Positions 7,549-16,245 of a stretch of 26,270 nucleotides of DNA are shown in pieces. The notes below the pieces were generated by a model that saw only the letters and a program-made list of their open reading frames with translations, was not told where the DNA came from and searched no databases. The stretch is from Proteobacteria bacterium UBA652. GTDB taxonomy: Bacteria > Pseudomonadota > Gammaproteobacteria > Nitrosococcales > Methylophagaceae. A program made the translations under genes and the position numbers. The first letter of the stretch is position 1. Each line of letters opens with the position of its first letter. The DNA is taken from positions 1 to 26,270 of the forward strand of contig DBOG01000017.1 in NCBI GenBank assembly GCA_002299915.1. Direction: 5' to 3'.

Positions 7549-8623
7549 CTAACATCTCCATAATAATCCGCTCACTTGCTTGCCCACCGCCATATAAGTC
7601 AGCTGAATCATCTACCTTAAAATGAGGCTGCTTATTAAAAGCAGACATAATCCTAGATTCATCAGCCCCTACCAATATATTTGCTCCTACTTCTAACAAT
7701 TCCACCCATTCAGTTTCATCACGTAATGTAATACAAGGTTTATCAAAAAAGAAAGCCTCTTTTTGCAGCCCTCCGCTATCTGTCATTACTAAATTACAAT
7801 GCTTAATTAACCACACCATATTCAAATAGCCAACAGGATCAATAATCAATAAATTTGACGTGTCAAAATCGCTTTTCTGTAAAATATTCTTCGTTCTCGG
7901 ATGCAGAGGCAATACGACTTGGTTCTCTTTGGCTATTTTATTTAATGCCGCAATGATCGCTTTCAACCGTGCAGGATCATCTGTATTTTCAGCTCGATGA
8001 ATAGTGCATAATACGAATTTTTCAGAAAGCTCTAAGTCTAAGGGTTTCTCTGCCAATTCTCGGTAAAACAATGCACCATCTTGCATCACATCCCCTGATA
8101 ATACACTTTTAGCCCCTGTTTTCCACTCATCAATTGCCTCACTTTCTAAATTATCCATTGCAGTTTGGGTAGGACAAAATAATACGCTACTTATCCTATC
8201 TGTAAGGATACGATTGATTTCTTCTGGCATCCGCATATTGAAACTACGTAATCCTGCCTCGATATGGGCGATCTTAATATGCAATTTAGATGCTGCTAAG
8301 GCACCCGCTAGCGTAGAATTAGTATCGCCATACACCATGACCCAATTAGGTTGCTCTTTAAGTAATACTTCTTCTATCTTCTCGATCATTTTTCCTGTCA
8401 TTGCACCGTGGGTTTTGCCACCAATTCCCAAAAAATAATTTGGTTTTGGAATTTTCATTTCATCAAAAAACACGTCACTCATATTAGAATCATAGTGCTG
8501 CCCCGTATGCACGATGACTTCCTCAATATCAGCCCCTTGCTTTGATTGCCGCAAAATTTCCCGACTGACTGAGCCCGCTTTAATAAATTGCGGGCGAGCG
8601 CCCAATATTGTCACAACTTTCAA
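7541..8623 (-). CDS. wbpI: UDP-2,3-diacetamido-2,3-dideoxyglucuronate 2-epimerase (WbpI type, WecB family)
   Basis: A 360-residue non-hydrolysing UDP-HexNAc 2-epimerase. GARPQFIK at 8-15, HTGQHYD at 39-45, YGDTNSTLAG at 98-107, EAGLRS at 122-127, RMPEEINR at 131-138, HRAEN at 209-213 and DSGGLQKEA are all in place. Asp100, Glu122, Glu134/135 and His209 correspond to the WecB catalytic set. WecB itself makes UDP-ManNAc. Here the presence of WlbA, WbpE and WbpD homologues points to the WbpI reaction, 2-epimerisation of UDP-GlcNAc(3NAc)A to UDP-ManNAc(3NAc)A. The start is TTG, overlapping the TGA of the preceding glycosyltransferase, with AAGGG eight bases upstream; the family N-terminus begins exactly there. 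WecB rather than WbpI specificity remains possible. Confidence 0.88.
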   Translation of the reverse strand: MKVVTILGARPQFIKAGSVSREILRQSKQGADIEEVIVHTGQHYDSNMSDVFFDEMKIPKPNYFLGIGGKTHGAMTGKMIEKIEEVLLKEQPNWVMVYGDTNSTLAGALAASKLHIKIAHIEAGLRSFNMRMPEEINRILTDRISSVLFCPTQTAMDNLESEAIDEWKTGAKSVLSGDVMQDGALFYRELAEKPLDLELSEKFVLCTIHRAENTDDPARLKAIIAALNKIAKENQVVLPLHPRTKNILQKSDFDTSNLLIIDPVGYLNMVWLIKHCNLVMTDSGGLQKEAFFFDKPCITLRDETEWVELLEVGANILVGADESRIMSAFNKQPHFKVDDSADLYGGGQASERIIMEMLGG

Positions 8624-9732
8624 TTCAACAACCCTTCATATAGTTCGAATAGTTTACGCTTTTCCAGTTCCCAATTATACTTCCCACGCACCGCCCGCAA
8701 GCCATTTAGACCCATTTGTTCAGCTTCCGCAGGATGCGTTATTAAATACTCGATAGCCTCTGCTATCTCATTTGAATTAAGTGGATCCACACAAATTCCA
8801 CATCGTTCTCCTTCAACAATCTCCTTCCATAAGGGGAAATTAGATGCAATCACCGGGATCCCAGCCACCATATACTCAAACATTTTGACGGGTAAAGCAT
8901 CCAAATAATTAATCACTGGGTGAAGCGTCACTAATCCTGCCTTAGATCTTGCTAATACAGCATTAATTTCTTGCCTATTTAAAAAACCCAATTCATTTAC
9001 TTTTCTCCAGCCAGGGTATTGCCTAACAGTATCTTCTACCTTTTTTTCATTGAACAGCCCGGCTAAATTTAAACCAATATTGTCCGTTTCCTCCATTGCT
9101 CGCACAATTTCTTCAATTCCTCGTATTCTAGCAATCCCGCCAATATAAACTATCTCGTCTTGCTTCTGAAGCCAACTACTCGAATTTTCCAGCTCATCTA
9201 ACACTGGAAAATTATTAATATCAATTGTATTTACGTTTATTTTAAGAAATTTATCTCTAATAAAGGGGGTCGCAGTAATAATTCCATCAAACTTAGCACA
9301 TGCCCAACGCTCGTACCTCGCAAACACCTTAGATAGCATGTTTTTTATCCGTGGACTTAGATATGGCTTGCCTAATAACTGTTTCGGCACATCTTCATGT
9401 GAATCAAAAATTACTGTTTTTCCGCGTTTCTTTAACTTGAGTCCAATTGGTATTAATTCTGGATCATGTAAATGATAAATATCTGCATCAAGTTCGATTG
9501 CCTTCTGATAAATACGCTTTACCGTTTGTGTCATCCGAGAGAATCGCCCTCCGGAACATTTTCCCACATCAACAATCTTCACACTCTTCTCAACTGCATC
9601 TCCCAATCCATCGGCAACAGTTAAAAACACACTGTATCCCTGTTTCGATAGCGAAGAACACATTTTAACAAAAATTCGGGTATCACCTCGAGGGTGAACG
9701 GATGTTAAATGGGCAACTTTAAATTTTGACAT
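8620..9732 (-). CDS. GT4-family glycosyltransferase
   Basis: A 370-residue GT-B glycosyltransferase of group 1. The N-terminus reads AHLTSVHPRGDTRIFVKMC, common in this subgroup. DIYHLHDPELIPIGL and FDSHEDVP mark the N-terminal domain. YIGGIARIRGIEEIVRAM and ALPVKMFEYMVAGIPVIAS (about 279-297) mark the C-terminal nucleotide-sugar domain, with Asp278 and Glu286 at the E-x7-E positions. Its ATG lies inside the end of wzy (14-base overlap) and its stop overlaps the TTG start of wbpI, so expression is closely coupled. Donor and acceptor cannot be read from the sequence. Confidence 0.87.
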   Translation of the reverse strand: MSKFKVAHLTSVHPRGDTRIFVKMCSSLSKQGYSVFLTVADGLGDAVEKSVKIVDVGKCSGGRFSRMTQTVKRIYQKAIELDADIYHLHDPELIPIGLKLKKRGKTVIFDSHEDVPKQLLGKPYLSPRIKNMLSKVFARYERWACAKFDGIITATPFIRDKFLKINVNTIDINNFPVLDELENSSSWLQKQDEIVYIGGIARIRGIEEIVRAMEETDNIGLNLAGLFNEKKVEDTVRQYPGWRKVNELGFLNRQEINAVLARSKAGLVTLHPVINYLDALPVKMFEYMVAGIPVIASNFPLWKEIVEGERCGICVDPLNSNEIAEAIEYLITHPAEAEQMGLNGLRAVRGKYNWELEKRKLFELYEGLLN

Positions 9733-11137
9733 ATTGTGTTTTCATTAAAGGTGCCAAAAATAGAAACACCAGATAAAATCCAAGCATTGCCACCACAAAA
9801 GGCATCACTCCCCACAAAAAATTCACCATCATTGTCGAATCAACCTTTGGATATATAAAGACAAACTTTGCTAAGAAAACAGCATATATCAATAATAGGA
9901 AAAGACTACCTTTTTTCATCACAAAGCGGTATAAACCAGCAAAGGCAGCCCCTATAAAAAACATCATGGCAACCGCTGCCACACCAAAATTGGCATATGC
10001 TTCTCCTATAGCCCCAGGCACTGGTGCACCCGATGTGTCTGGTACATATAAGCTTTTTATCATCAGCCCTACGGATGAAGGTTCAAAGCCAAAGAACTGG
10101 CCTACTGTATTCCGAAGCCAGTCCAAATAAGTCGCGCCCAGCATCAACTTATCAAGCGTAAATGTGTGGAAAATCAGTACTAACTGCTGTAAATCCGCAA
10201 CATTCCCCCGCCCAATCATTTCTTTTAGAAAACCTTTCCCAACCAAGTCTACTTCCGCACCAATAAATAATCCATTACTCAGCAACCGTAAAAAATAAAC
10301 AAAAAAAGCAAAGCCCATTAATACAGCAAAGTAGAATAAAATTTTCTTTCTATTTCGCACATCAATTAGAGCGATAAAAAATAATTGAGAAATAATAAAT
10401 GTTATTGCCACGGTGATCCGTCCTTGAGACATAATAATCACCATACCTAATAGGCTCAATAAAATAAAAGTGCTTCCAACTTTCTTTCCTGTTACCACCA
10501 ACCCTAGCAACCAAATATAGATGCCCGCATGGTAAAAATGATAGGGCAAGGTTGTTACACCAGCATCCGAGACAAGGTGCGTAAATGCTTGAAAATACAG
10601 GAGCATATTAACTAACCCTCCAGCGGTCACTAAGGCAATCCAATACCAGTACACAACCCCAATAAGCAAAAAAGGCACAACCAGCAATAAATAATACTGC
10701 CCAAAAAACGGCCAGAAACCACCACTCCTGTGGCGATGAATGAAGGCGATTTTTTGCTTAAAGATCACATAACCCAAACCGAAAGATAAATACGAAAAAA
10801 AGGCATAAATGAGCGCATATTGGAACAAATCAACAACTTTATCTTGTGGTATGCTCGTAAACTCAATAAATCGGCCGAAATCACCACCTGAATTCGCATA
10901 ATAATAGCCCCCTAGGGCATAGCCTACATACATAAGTGAAAATATTGTAAGTGGTGAAAAATAGTCATTATCATTAAGATAAAAGTTAAACACCATCATT
11001 AGCACAAGTAGGGTAAAGCTCAGCGTGGCTAGAAAATTTGTCGTTGCACTATATTCTACAAAAAAAGTAATTATTGCTAATAACAAACAGCTTGTTATGA
11101 AAACGAGTGTTTTTTTTGAAGTCTCATTTAAAATCAA
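9719..11137 (-). CDS. wzy: Wzy-like O-antigen / oligosaccharide repeat-unit polymerase
   Basis: A 472-residue integral membrane protein with about a dozen hydrophobic segments, beginning near residue 9 and ending just before the C-terminus. It has the low sequence conservation usual for Wzy. Assignment rests on topology, length, position between wzx and glycosyltransferases, and the lack of another polymerase candidate. It would join lipid-linked repeat units on the periplasmic face of the inner membrane. The start codon is TTG (11135-11137), with GAGGG seven bases upstream and an in-frame stop just before it. A ligase (WaaL) or unrelated membrane protein is a less likely alternative given the operon position. 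Confidence 0.8.
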   Translation of the reverse strand: MILNETSKKTLVFITSCLLLAIITFFVEYSATTNFLATLSFTLLVLMMVFNFYLNDNDYFSPLTIFSLMYVGYALGGYYYANSGGDFGRFIEFTSIPQDKVVDLFQYALIYAFFSYLSFGLGYVIFKQKIAFIHRHRSGGFWPFFGQYYLLLVVPFLLIGVVYWYWIALVTAGGLVNMLLYFQAFTHLVSDAGVTTLPYHFYHAGIYIWLLGLVVTGKKVGSTFILLSLLGMVIIMSQGRITVAITFIISQLFFIALIDVRNRKKILFYFAVLMGFAFFVYFLRLLSNGLFIGAEVDLVGKGFLKEMIGRGNVADLQQLVLIFHTFTLDKLMLGATYLDWLRNTVGQFFGFEPSSVGLMIKSLYVPDTSGAPVPGAIGEAYANFGVAAVAMMFFIGAAFAGLYRFVMKKGSLFLLLIYAVFLAKFVFIYPKVDSTMMVNFLWGVMPFVVAMLGFYLVFLFLAPLMKTQYVKI

Positions 11138-11161
11138 ACTTTATTCCCTCATTCACATCGT

Positions 11162-12577
11162 TCATACTCCCCCCTTGACCTTATTTTTAATCCCACTCAG
11201 AAGATCCTTCGCTTGTTGTTTAAACATAAACAACGAGACAAGCAAAATAGACAGCCATATTATCACGCTGAATTGTACTGGTATTTCCATTATATTAACC
11301 AAGATCGACATGGTCAAAGCAATCGAACTAATGATATACATTCGTCTCCGCTCAAATCCCATCCACAATATTGATGATATCTCAGTTCTTAGTATAAAAA
11401 AAATAAAAAAGGAAATTGCAGAAGCCGTTGCAGCACCACTTGCCCCTAAAATCGGAATCAAATAGTAGTTCCCGATACCATTAATGATTAGCGCAATAAT
11501 TGCAGCCACCATTAAATATGTCGTTTTTCTTTCAATCCCAATGCCGACGCCTGTTGCTTCAGACAATGTATAGAGCAAAGGATAAGCCATCGCTGCCAAT
11601 AAAATAAACTGCACCTGTGCATATTCAGTAGGAAGAATCAAAGTCACCACCCAAGAAAGAATGCCAGCTACCGACCATATCACAATCACAGCGAAGGTAA
11701 CATTATCAATCGTGCGCTTAACACGTTCAGGTTCCACTCCCTCAGCTGCCCATTTATAAATGGTAGGGAGCCAAACGGTCGAAAAAACAGTTTTAAATAC
11801 CAATGCCGCCCCTGCAAAATTTATCGCAACAGCATAAATACCTAATTCTTCAAAAGAGGATAATGCACGTAAGAAAATTTTATCCATGGCAGTTAAGCCC
11901 CAAAAAGCGAGCCCTCCTCCGATCAATGGTACGCCATAACGTACCATTTCTTTAAATTTCACCCTGTCAATCGTGGCTGTTAAAGCCGGAACCCACTGAA
12001 AACGTGTATTCCATGCAAAAATAATAAACACAGCGACAAGAGAAATAACGAATGCCAAGAGTAAATTCTCAAATTTAGCATCAATCGAAAATACAATATA
12101 AACAAGCAATATAATCAAAAAGAGGATCTTGGGCAATAATTGACTCATTGAAAAAGCGATCCCTCGCTCCTGCATTCTCAAAATCAATCCAAAGAAGCGA
12201 GCATAAAAAGAGCTCAATAAGCCCACAAAAAGTAAGATCATCAGATAAGTGGAATCGATTCCAAAAAGAAATTGGGTTATCGACCACGGGAGAGAGATAA
12301 ACAGTATTAAAATGCAAGCCAAAGCTAACTGGCCTGGTAAAATTGTGGCTTTCAATAAGCTCTGTTTATCTTCAACCTCATGAAACTCACGTACATAGGC
12401 TTGATCTAGACCAAAGCTGAAAATTAACCAGCTGAAGCTAATCGCCAACTGAAGCATGGCTAAGCGACCCACATCCTCAATAGAAAACAACCAAGTAATA
12501 ATGGGTAATGTAATTAAGCCCAATATAGCCGCACCCACTGGGCCTATAGAGAAAGCCATAATCGTTTTATACTTCAA
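11162..12577 (-). CDS. wzx: Wzx-like lipid-linked oligosaccharide flippase
   Basis: A 471-residue polytopic membrane protein of the polysaccharide-transporter/MOP superfamily with roughly 12-14 hydrophobic segments. SIGPVGAAILGLITLPIITWLFS at the N-terminus, RYGVPLIGGGLAFWGLTAMDKIFL mid-protein and NYYLIPILGASGAATASAISF toward the C-terminus are family-typical. It would move undecaprenyl-diphosphate-linked repeat units across the inner membrane. The predicted start is TTG (12575-12577), five bases after GGGGA; an in-frame ATG six codons later is a possible alternative. It is adjacent to wzy, as in many O-antigen loci. Confidence 0.9.
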   Translation of the reverse strand: MKYKTIMAFSIGPVGAAILGLITLPIITWLFSIEDVGRLAMLQLAISFSWLIFSFGLDQAYVREFHEVEDKQSLLKATILPGQLALACILILFISLPWSITQFLFGIDSTYLMILLFVGLLSSFYARFFGLILRMQERGIAFSMSQLLPKILFLIILLVYIVFSIDAKFENLLLAFVISLVAVFIIFAWNTRFQWVPALTATIDRVKFKEMVRYGVPLIGGGLAFWGLTAMDKIFLRALSSFEELGIYAVAINFAGAALVFKTVFSTVWLPTIYKWAAEGVEPERVKRTIDNVTFAVIVIWSVAGILSWVVTLILPTEYAQVQFILLAAMAYPLLYTLSEATGVGIGIERKTTYLMVAAIIALIINGIGNYYLIPILGASGAATASAISFFIFFILRTEISSILWMGFERRRMYIISSIALTMSILVNIMEIPVQFSVIIWLSILLVSLFMFKQQAKDLLSGIKNKVKGGV

Positions 12578-12613
12578 GTTTTTCCCCAGCCATTGAATTT
12601 AGTAACGATTAAG

Positions 12614-13441
12614 TTATGATTCCCCAAGCAATATTTCTTCAAAATAAGAGCCTACTTTTTTGAATGATATCTCTGGAAAAGTTGATTTCAATAATTCAAT
12701 ATTTGCTGTTGATGTTTTTAATTCTTTCTTTTCTACGGACACATATTGAACTGAAATATTGAGCGTATTTAAATAATCAATAATACTTTTCATTGATACA
12801 CCATCTGCAGTACCAATATTTAAAATAGGTGGCGTTTTCTTATTCAAAATCATTTCATATAAATTGACCACATCCTGAATATAAATAAAATCTCGGATTG
12901 CATTACCATTATTGTATAACTTCAGCGTCTCACCGCTGTTAGCAGCATCTATGATTTTTGAAATGACAGAGAATTTATCATCACCACCATACATATTAAA
13001 CACCCTGCATATCGTGAAATCGATCTGGTACAATCCACACACCGACTCAACTAGTTTTTCATTTGCTATTTTTAGCGCTGAGTGTAAATTATGAGCACTT
13101 AACTTGTCACTTTCCCTACAAAATATATTATTTCCATACACAGAGCTGCTACTGGTGTATAAAACCTTTTTCACTCTAACTTTATGCCGAATTAAATAAT
13201 TTATAACAATGGAGGTGCACATCAAGGACCTCTGTAAATATGAGTCCGTATCATTGTATTCATATAGTTTTGTTGAACTTTGGAAATTATTAAACACAAC
13301 GGAAACACTGTCAGGAAAGGCTATTTTATTCAAATCATTTACTGAATCAATCGATGAAATCAGAAACACGTCCTCATCCTTCGCCACGTATTTTTGTAAT
13401 TGCCGAGAAAGATTCCCATTTTTACCCACTATTATTATCAT
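12614..13441 (-). CDS. Extended SDR (NDP-sugar epimerase/4-reductase-like) with His in place of the catalytic Tyr
   Basis: A 275-residue short-chain dehydrogenase of the NDP-sugar epimerase/dehydratase group. The N-terminal Rossmann motif is VGKNGNLS (6-12: third glycine replaced by serine, RmlD-like). TSSSSVYG at 96-103 supplies the catalytic serine region. RVFNMYGG and the substrate-binding IRDFIYIQD (182-190) are normal. The expected YxxxK is HSALK: His120 stands where Tyr should be, with Lys124 kept. It starts with ATG overlapping the stop of the upstream glycosyltransferase (ATGA). In context it could be the 4-ketoreductase acting on the WbpM product, but the altered active site leaves its activity uncertain. 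The surrounding DNA is unusually AT-rich. Confidence 0.75.
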   Translation of the reverse strand: MIIIVGKNGNLSRQLQKYVAKDEDVFLISSIDSVNDLNKIAFPDSVSVVFNNFQSSTKLYEYNDTDSYLQRSLMCTSIVINYLIRHKVRVKKVLYTSSSSVYGNNIFCRESDKLSAHNLHSALKIANEKLVESVCGLYQIDFTICRVFNMYGGDDKFSVISKIIDAANSGETLKLYNNGNAIRDFIYIQDVVNLYEMILNKKTPPILNIGTADGVSMKSIIDYLNTLNISVQYVSVEKKELKTSTANIELLKSTFPEISFKKVGSYFEEILLGES

Positions 13442-14469
13442 ATTAAAATATCATCTAATAATAGCAAGTAATCCTTTTTAGCTTTCTCGAATGAGAAATC
13501 ATTGCTAATTATCTGGTTAAATTTTGTTTGTAAATTAATATCAATATCTTTAACTAAAGATAGATCAAAGTCTTCTGCAGGATTAACAAATACACCACTG
13601 ACACCCTCCACTACAATCTCTCTATTTGCACCGATATTAGAGCAGATTAAAGTACAATTTGATGATATTGCTTCTAATACAGATATGGGACGACCATCGC
13701 TGTCTGGCACCGATATCATTACTTTTGCCCTTCTCATCATGTCGGCATTTTCTTGCTGGCTCAGTTCTCCCAAAAATTGCGTATTATTTCCGATTCCTAG
13801 CGCCTCAACAAGTTTTTTTAGTCGGGGGGTGTTTTCCTCATCACTCGCTCCAGATATGAATAACATCCACTCCGTATTCTTTTTCACAAAACGGCTAAAA
13901 GCATACACAACTCTTTCTATATTATATAGCTTCCGGTGCCCTCGAGGAGAGTATATTATGTGCTCTTTTTCTTCTTTGGGGTCTGGGAAATAAACATATT
14001 TACTTACACCAAAGCTTAATGGATATATCTGTTTATCATTCCCCACCAAGCTTCGCATTGTTGCCTCCATACCAATTGAATTAATAGATGATAAATATGT
14101 TGTATTCTTCAAACAAAACCGTGTCATCCATCTAGATATAAAGCCTTTATGAGGTGCAACTAGTATATCGCTTCCCCATGCTGTTAATAAAATTTTATAA
14201 AAATGGCTGAACAGGAAAATATAAAAAAAAGATATCTTATTCACCTGATGGATATGTATCAAGTCTGGCTTTATTTTTCTAATCAGTTTAATTGAAAATA
14301 AAGTGTTTGCAATAACTGACTTCTGCCACACAAAAACATCTTGAGTAACCGCACCATCGAAAAAGGCAATATTATTCGTTAGCACAGAGACTTCATACTC
14401 CTGTTCCATCATTTCAATGAACTTCTTTGCATGGATACTGGCGGATGTAATAACTAATATTTTTTTCAT
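13438..14469 (-). CDS. GT4-family glycosyltransferase
   Basis: A 343-residue group 1 glycosyltransferase. The N-terminal domain has PDLIHIHQV near 68-76 and TAWGSDILVAPHKG near 96-109. The C-terminal domain has IIYSPRGHRKLYNIERVV, FLGELSQQENADMMRRA and SDGRPISVLEA near 257-267, where Asp258 and Glu266 occupy the E-x7-E positions. It would add one residue of the repeat unit in the cytoplasm. Its stop overlaps the start of the SDR gene, and 56 non-coding bases separate it from wbpE. The gene is strongly AT-rich (only 15 G/C in the 60 bases from 13441), as is common for locus-specific O-antigen genes. Substrates unknown. Confidence 0.87.
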   Translation of the reverse strand: MKKILVITSASIHAKKFIEMMEQEYEVSVLTNNIAFFDGAVTQDVFVWQKSVIANTLFSIKLIRKIKPDLIHIHQVNKISFFYIFLFSHFYKILLTAWGSDILVAPHKGFISRWMTRFCLKNTTYLSSINSIGMEATMRSLVGNDKQIYPLSFGVSKYVYFPDPKEEKEHIIYSPRGHRKLYNIERVVYAFSRFVKKNTEWMLFISGASDEENTPRLKKLVEALGIGNNTQFLGELSQQENADMMRRAKVMISVPDSDGRPISVLEAISSNCTLICSNIGANREIVVEGVSGVFVNPAEDFDLSLVKDIDINLQTKFNQIISNDFSFEKAKKDYLLLLDDILI

Positions 14470-14525
14470 TTTTTTAATTTAGTAATCGGCCTTTTATAGC
14501 GGCATCAGAATATTTCTTTACGATT

Positions 14526-15656
14526 TTATACTTTCTCACCCGTATTTAATGGCTGATAATTTTCAACTATTGACTCAATAACATAATTGATCTCTTTTTC
14601 GGTCAGGTATGGATTCATCGGCAAACTCATCACTTCTCTAGCGGCTTGCTCTGCAACAGGGAAACTTCCTGGCGATAACCCAAGATATGTGAAGCATTCC
14701 TGGAGGTGGAGCGGCATAGGGTAGTGCACAGCAGTGGGGATGCCTGCTTGCTTTAAGCGTGCTTGTAACTTATCTCTATCCTGCACGCGTAAGGTGTATT
14801 GCGCCCATACAGAACTCCGCTCCGTATCCACACCAGGAACCTGAACGAAATGATTCAAAGATGCCGTATACTGCTCCGCGACCCTTTGTCGACTACCAAT
14901 TTCTTTACCATAGTGAGGCAGTTTTGCGAGTAAGACAGCTGCTTGAATTGTGTCTAACCTCCCACCCATACCAATATACTTATGATGGTAGCGTTTATTT
15001 TGCCCATGGACTCTCATCATTCTCATTTTTTCAGCATACTCATCATTATTTGTAAATACCGCGCCACCATCACCATAGCAACCTAGTGGCTTTGCAGGAA
15101 AAAAACTCGTTGTGTAAATATCACAATGATGCACTTCCTGTTTCCCTTTGTATGTCGCTCCAAAGGCTTGTGCACCATCAATAATAACCTTTAATTTGAA
15201 TTTCTTTGCAATGGCATTAATCTCATCCATATCGGCAGGTTGCCCATACAAACTGACTGGCATAATTGCTTTTGTTTTTTCAGTAATAGCTGCTTCAATT
15301 TTACGAGAATCAATGTTGAAACTACTCGCATCAATATCAACGAAAACCGGCTTTGCTCGTAAAAAAGAAATTGTTTCTGCTGTAGCAATAAAGGTAAATG
15401 GCGTAGTAATTATTTCATCACCTGGTTGAATGTCCATTGCCATCATCGCAAGCAATAAAGCATCGGTTCCATTAGAACAGGTAACCGAATATTTCGCACC
15501 TGTAAAATCTTGCAACTGTTCCTCCAGCAGCCCAACCTCTTCCCCCATAATATAATTAGACTTATTGAGTACCGACTGAATACTGTCATCAATCTCTTTT
15601 TTGTATAGCTGATATTGATGCGATAAGTTTGCAAAATCTATTTTCATGCTTAACAT
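14526..15656 (-). CDS. wbpE: UDP-2-acetamido-3-keto-glucuronate 3-aminotransferase (WbpE/WlbC, DegT/DnrJ/EryC1 family)
   Basis: A 376-residue PLP-dependent sugar aminotransferase that uses glutamate to put an amino group on C3 of the 3-keto sugar made by WlbA. SNGTDALLLA at 61-70, PFTFIATAETI at 86-96, DGAQAFGA at 160-167 (Asp160 contacts the PLP ring) and TSFFPAKPLGCYGDGGA with Lys189 as the PLP lysine all match P. aeruginosa WbpE closely as I recall it. Two starts are possible: ATG at 15656, directly after the wbpD TAA, or ATG at 15647 (MKIDFANL), where family homology begins. AGGA lies 3 bases before the first and 12 before the second, so the choice is open. Confidence 0.93.
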   Translation of the reverse strand: MLSMKIDFANLSHQYQLYKKEIDDSIQSVLNKSNYIMGEEVGLLEEQLQDFTGAKYSVTCSNGTDALLLAMMAMDIQPGDEIITTPFTFIATAETISFLRAKPVFVDIDASSFNIDSRKIEAAITEKTKAIMPVSLYGQPADMDEINAIAKKFKLKVIIDGAQAFGATYKGKQEVHHCDIYTTSFFPAKPLGCYGDGGAVFTNNDEYAEKMRMMRVHGQNKRYHHKYIGMGGRLDTIQAAVLLAKLPHYGKEIGSRQRVAEQYTASLNHFVQVPGVDTERSSVWAQYTLRVQDRDKLQARLKQAGIPTAVHYPMPLHLQECFTYLGLSPGSFPVAEQAAREVMSLPMNPYLTEKEINYVIESIVENYQPLNTGEKV

Positions 15657-16238
15657 TTATCCTAAAAATCTTAATTGGTCATCTTCAAGAACATACTTTT
15701 GTCTTGTGTGTTCACATATTGCCTCGCCCTTCCCTGAGATAGGTAATGCCAGCTTTTCCCCATATTGGCTTATCCATCCAATTTGTTTCGCAGGAACCCC
15801 TACAACGAGCGCGTAGGGCTTTACATCTTTATTAACAACAGTGCCCGCTCCAATAAAGGAATATTCACCTATCGACACACCACATACGATCGTACAATTC
15901 GCACCTAATGTCGCACCTTTCCCAACAGCGGTATCTCTATATTCATTTTTCCGCTCGATCAGCGAACGAGGATTATATACATTTGTAAAGACCATGCTGG
16001 GGCCGCAAAAAACACCTTCTGCTAGTGTGACATTATCATAGACTGATACATTGTTCTGAATTTTACACTTGTCACCAATCACAACTTTGTTGCCAACAAA
16101 GACATTCTGCCCTAGTGAAACACCTTCTCCTATTTTTGCACCTGCACACACATGCGCCCAATGCCATATACGCGAGCCCGCTAATATTATTGCACCTTCG
16201 TCAACGATTGCAGTTGGGTGTATATATGTATCTGTCAT
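15657..16238 (-). CDS. wbpD: UDP-2-acetamido-3-amino-glucuronate N-acetyltransferase (WbpD/WlbB, left-handed beta-helix)
   Basis: A 193-residue hexapeptide-repeat acetyltransferase that N-acetylates the 3-amino group with acetyl-CoA. Repeated hexapeptides run from about residue 10 to 150. The segments VSLGQNVFVGNKVVIGD, KIQNNVSVYDNVTL, GVFCGPSMVFTNVYNPRS and KGATLGANCTIVCGVSIGEY are the WbpD signature and its catalytic region. Length equals WbpD (about 192). It follows the FAD enzyme by seven bases and abuts wbpE, so acetyltransferase and aminotransferase are expressed together as in the ManNAc3NAcA pathway of Pseudomonas and Bordetella. Confidence 0.94.
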   Translation of the reverse strand: MTDTYIHPTAIVDEGAIILAGSRIWHWAHVCAGAKIGEGVSLGQNVFVGNKVVIGDKCKIQNNVSVYDNVTLAEGVFCGPSMVFTNVYNPRSLIERKNEYRDTAVGKGATLGANCTIVCGVSIGEYSFIGAGTVVNKDVKPYALVVGVPAKQIGWISQYGEKLALPISGKGEAICEHTRQKYVLEDDQLRFLG

Positions 16239-16245
16239 GCTTTTC

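Noticed and set aside
13502..13993. A 163-codon plus-strand open frame
   Set aside because: It lies wholly antisense to a GT4 gene with intact motifs, has no ribosome site and no recognisable domain.
14470..14525. A terminator between wbpE and the downstream glycosyltransferase
   Set aside because: Only a weak three-base-pair GCC/GGC stem with a loose A/T-rich tail is seen; not enough to claim termination.
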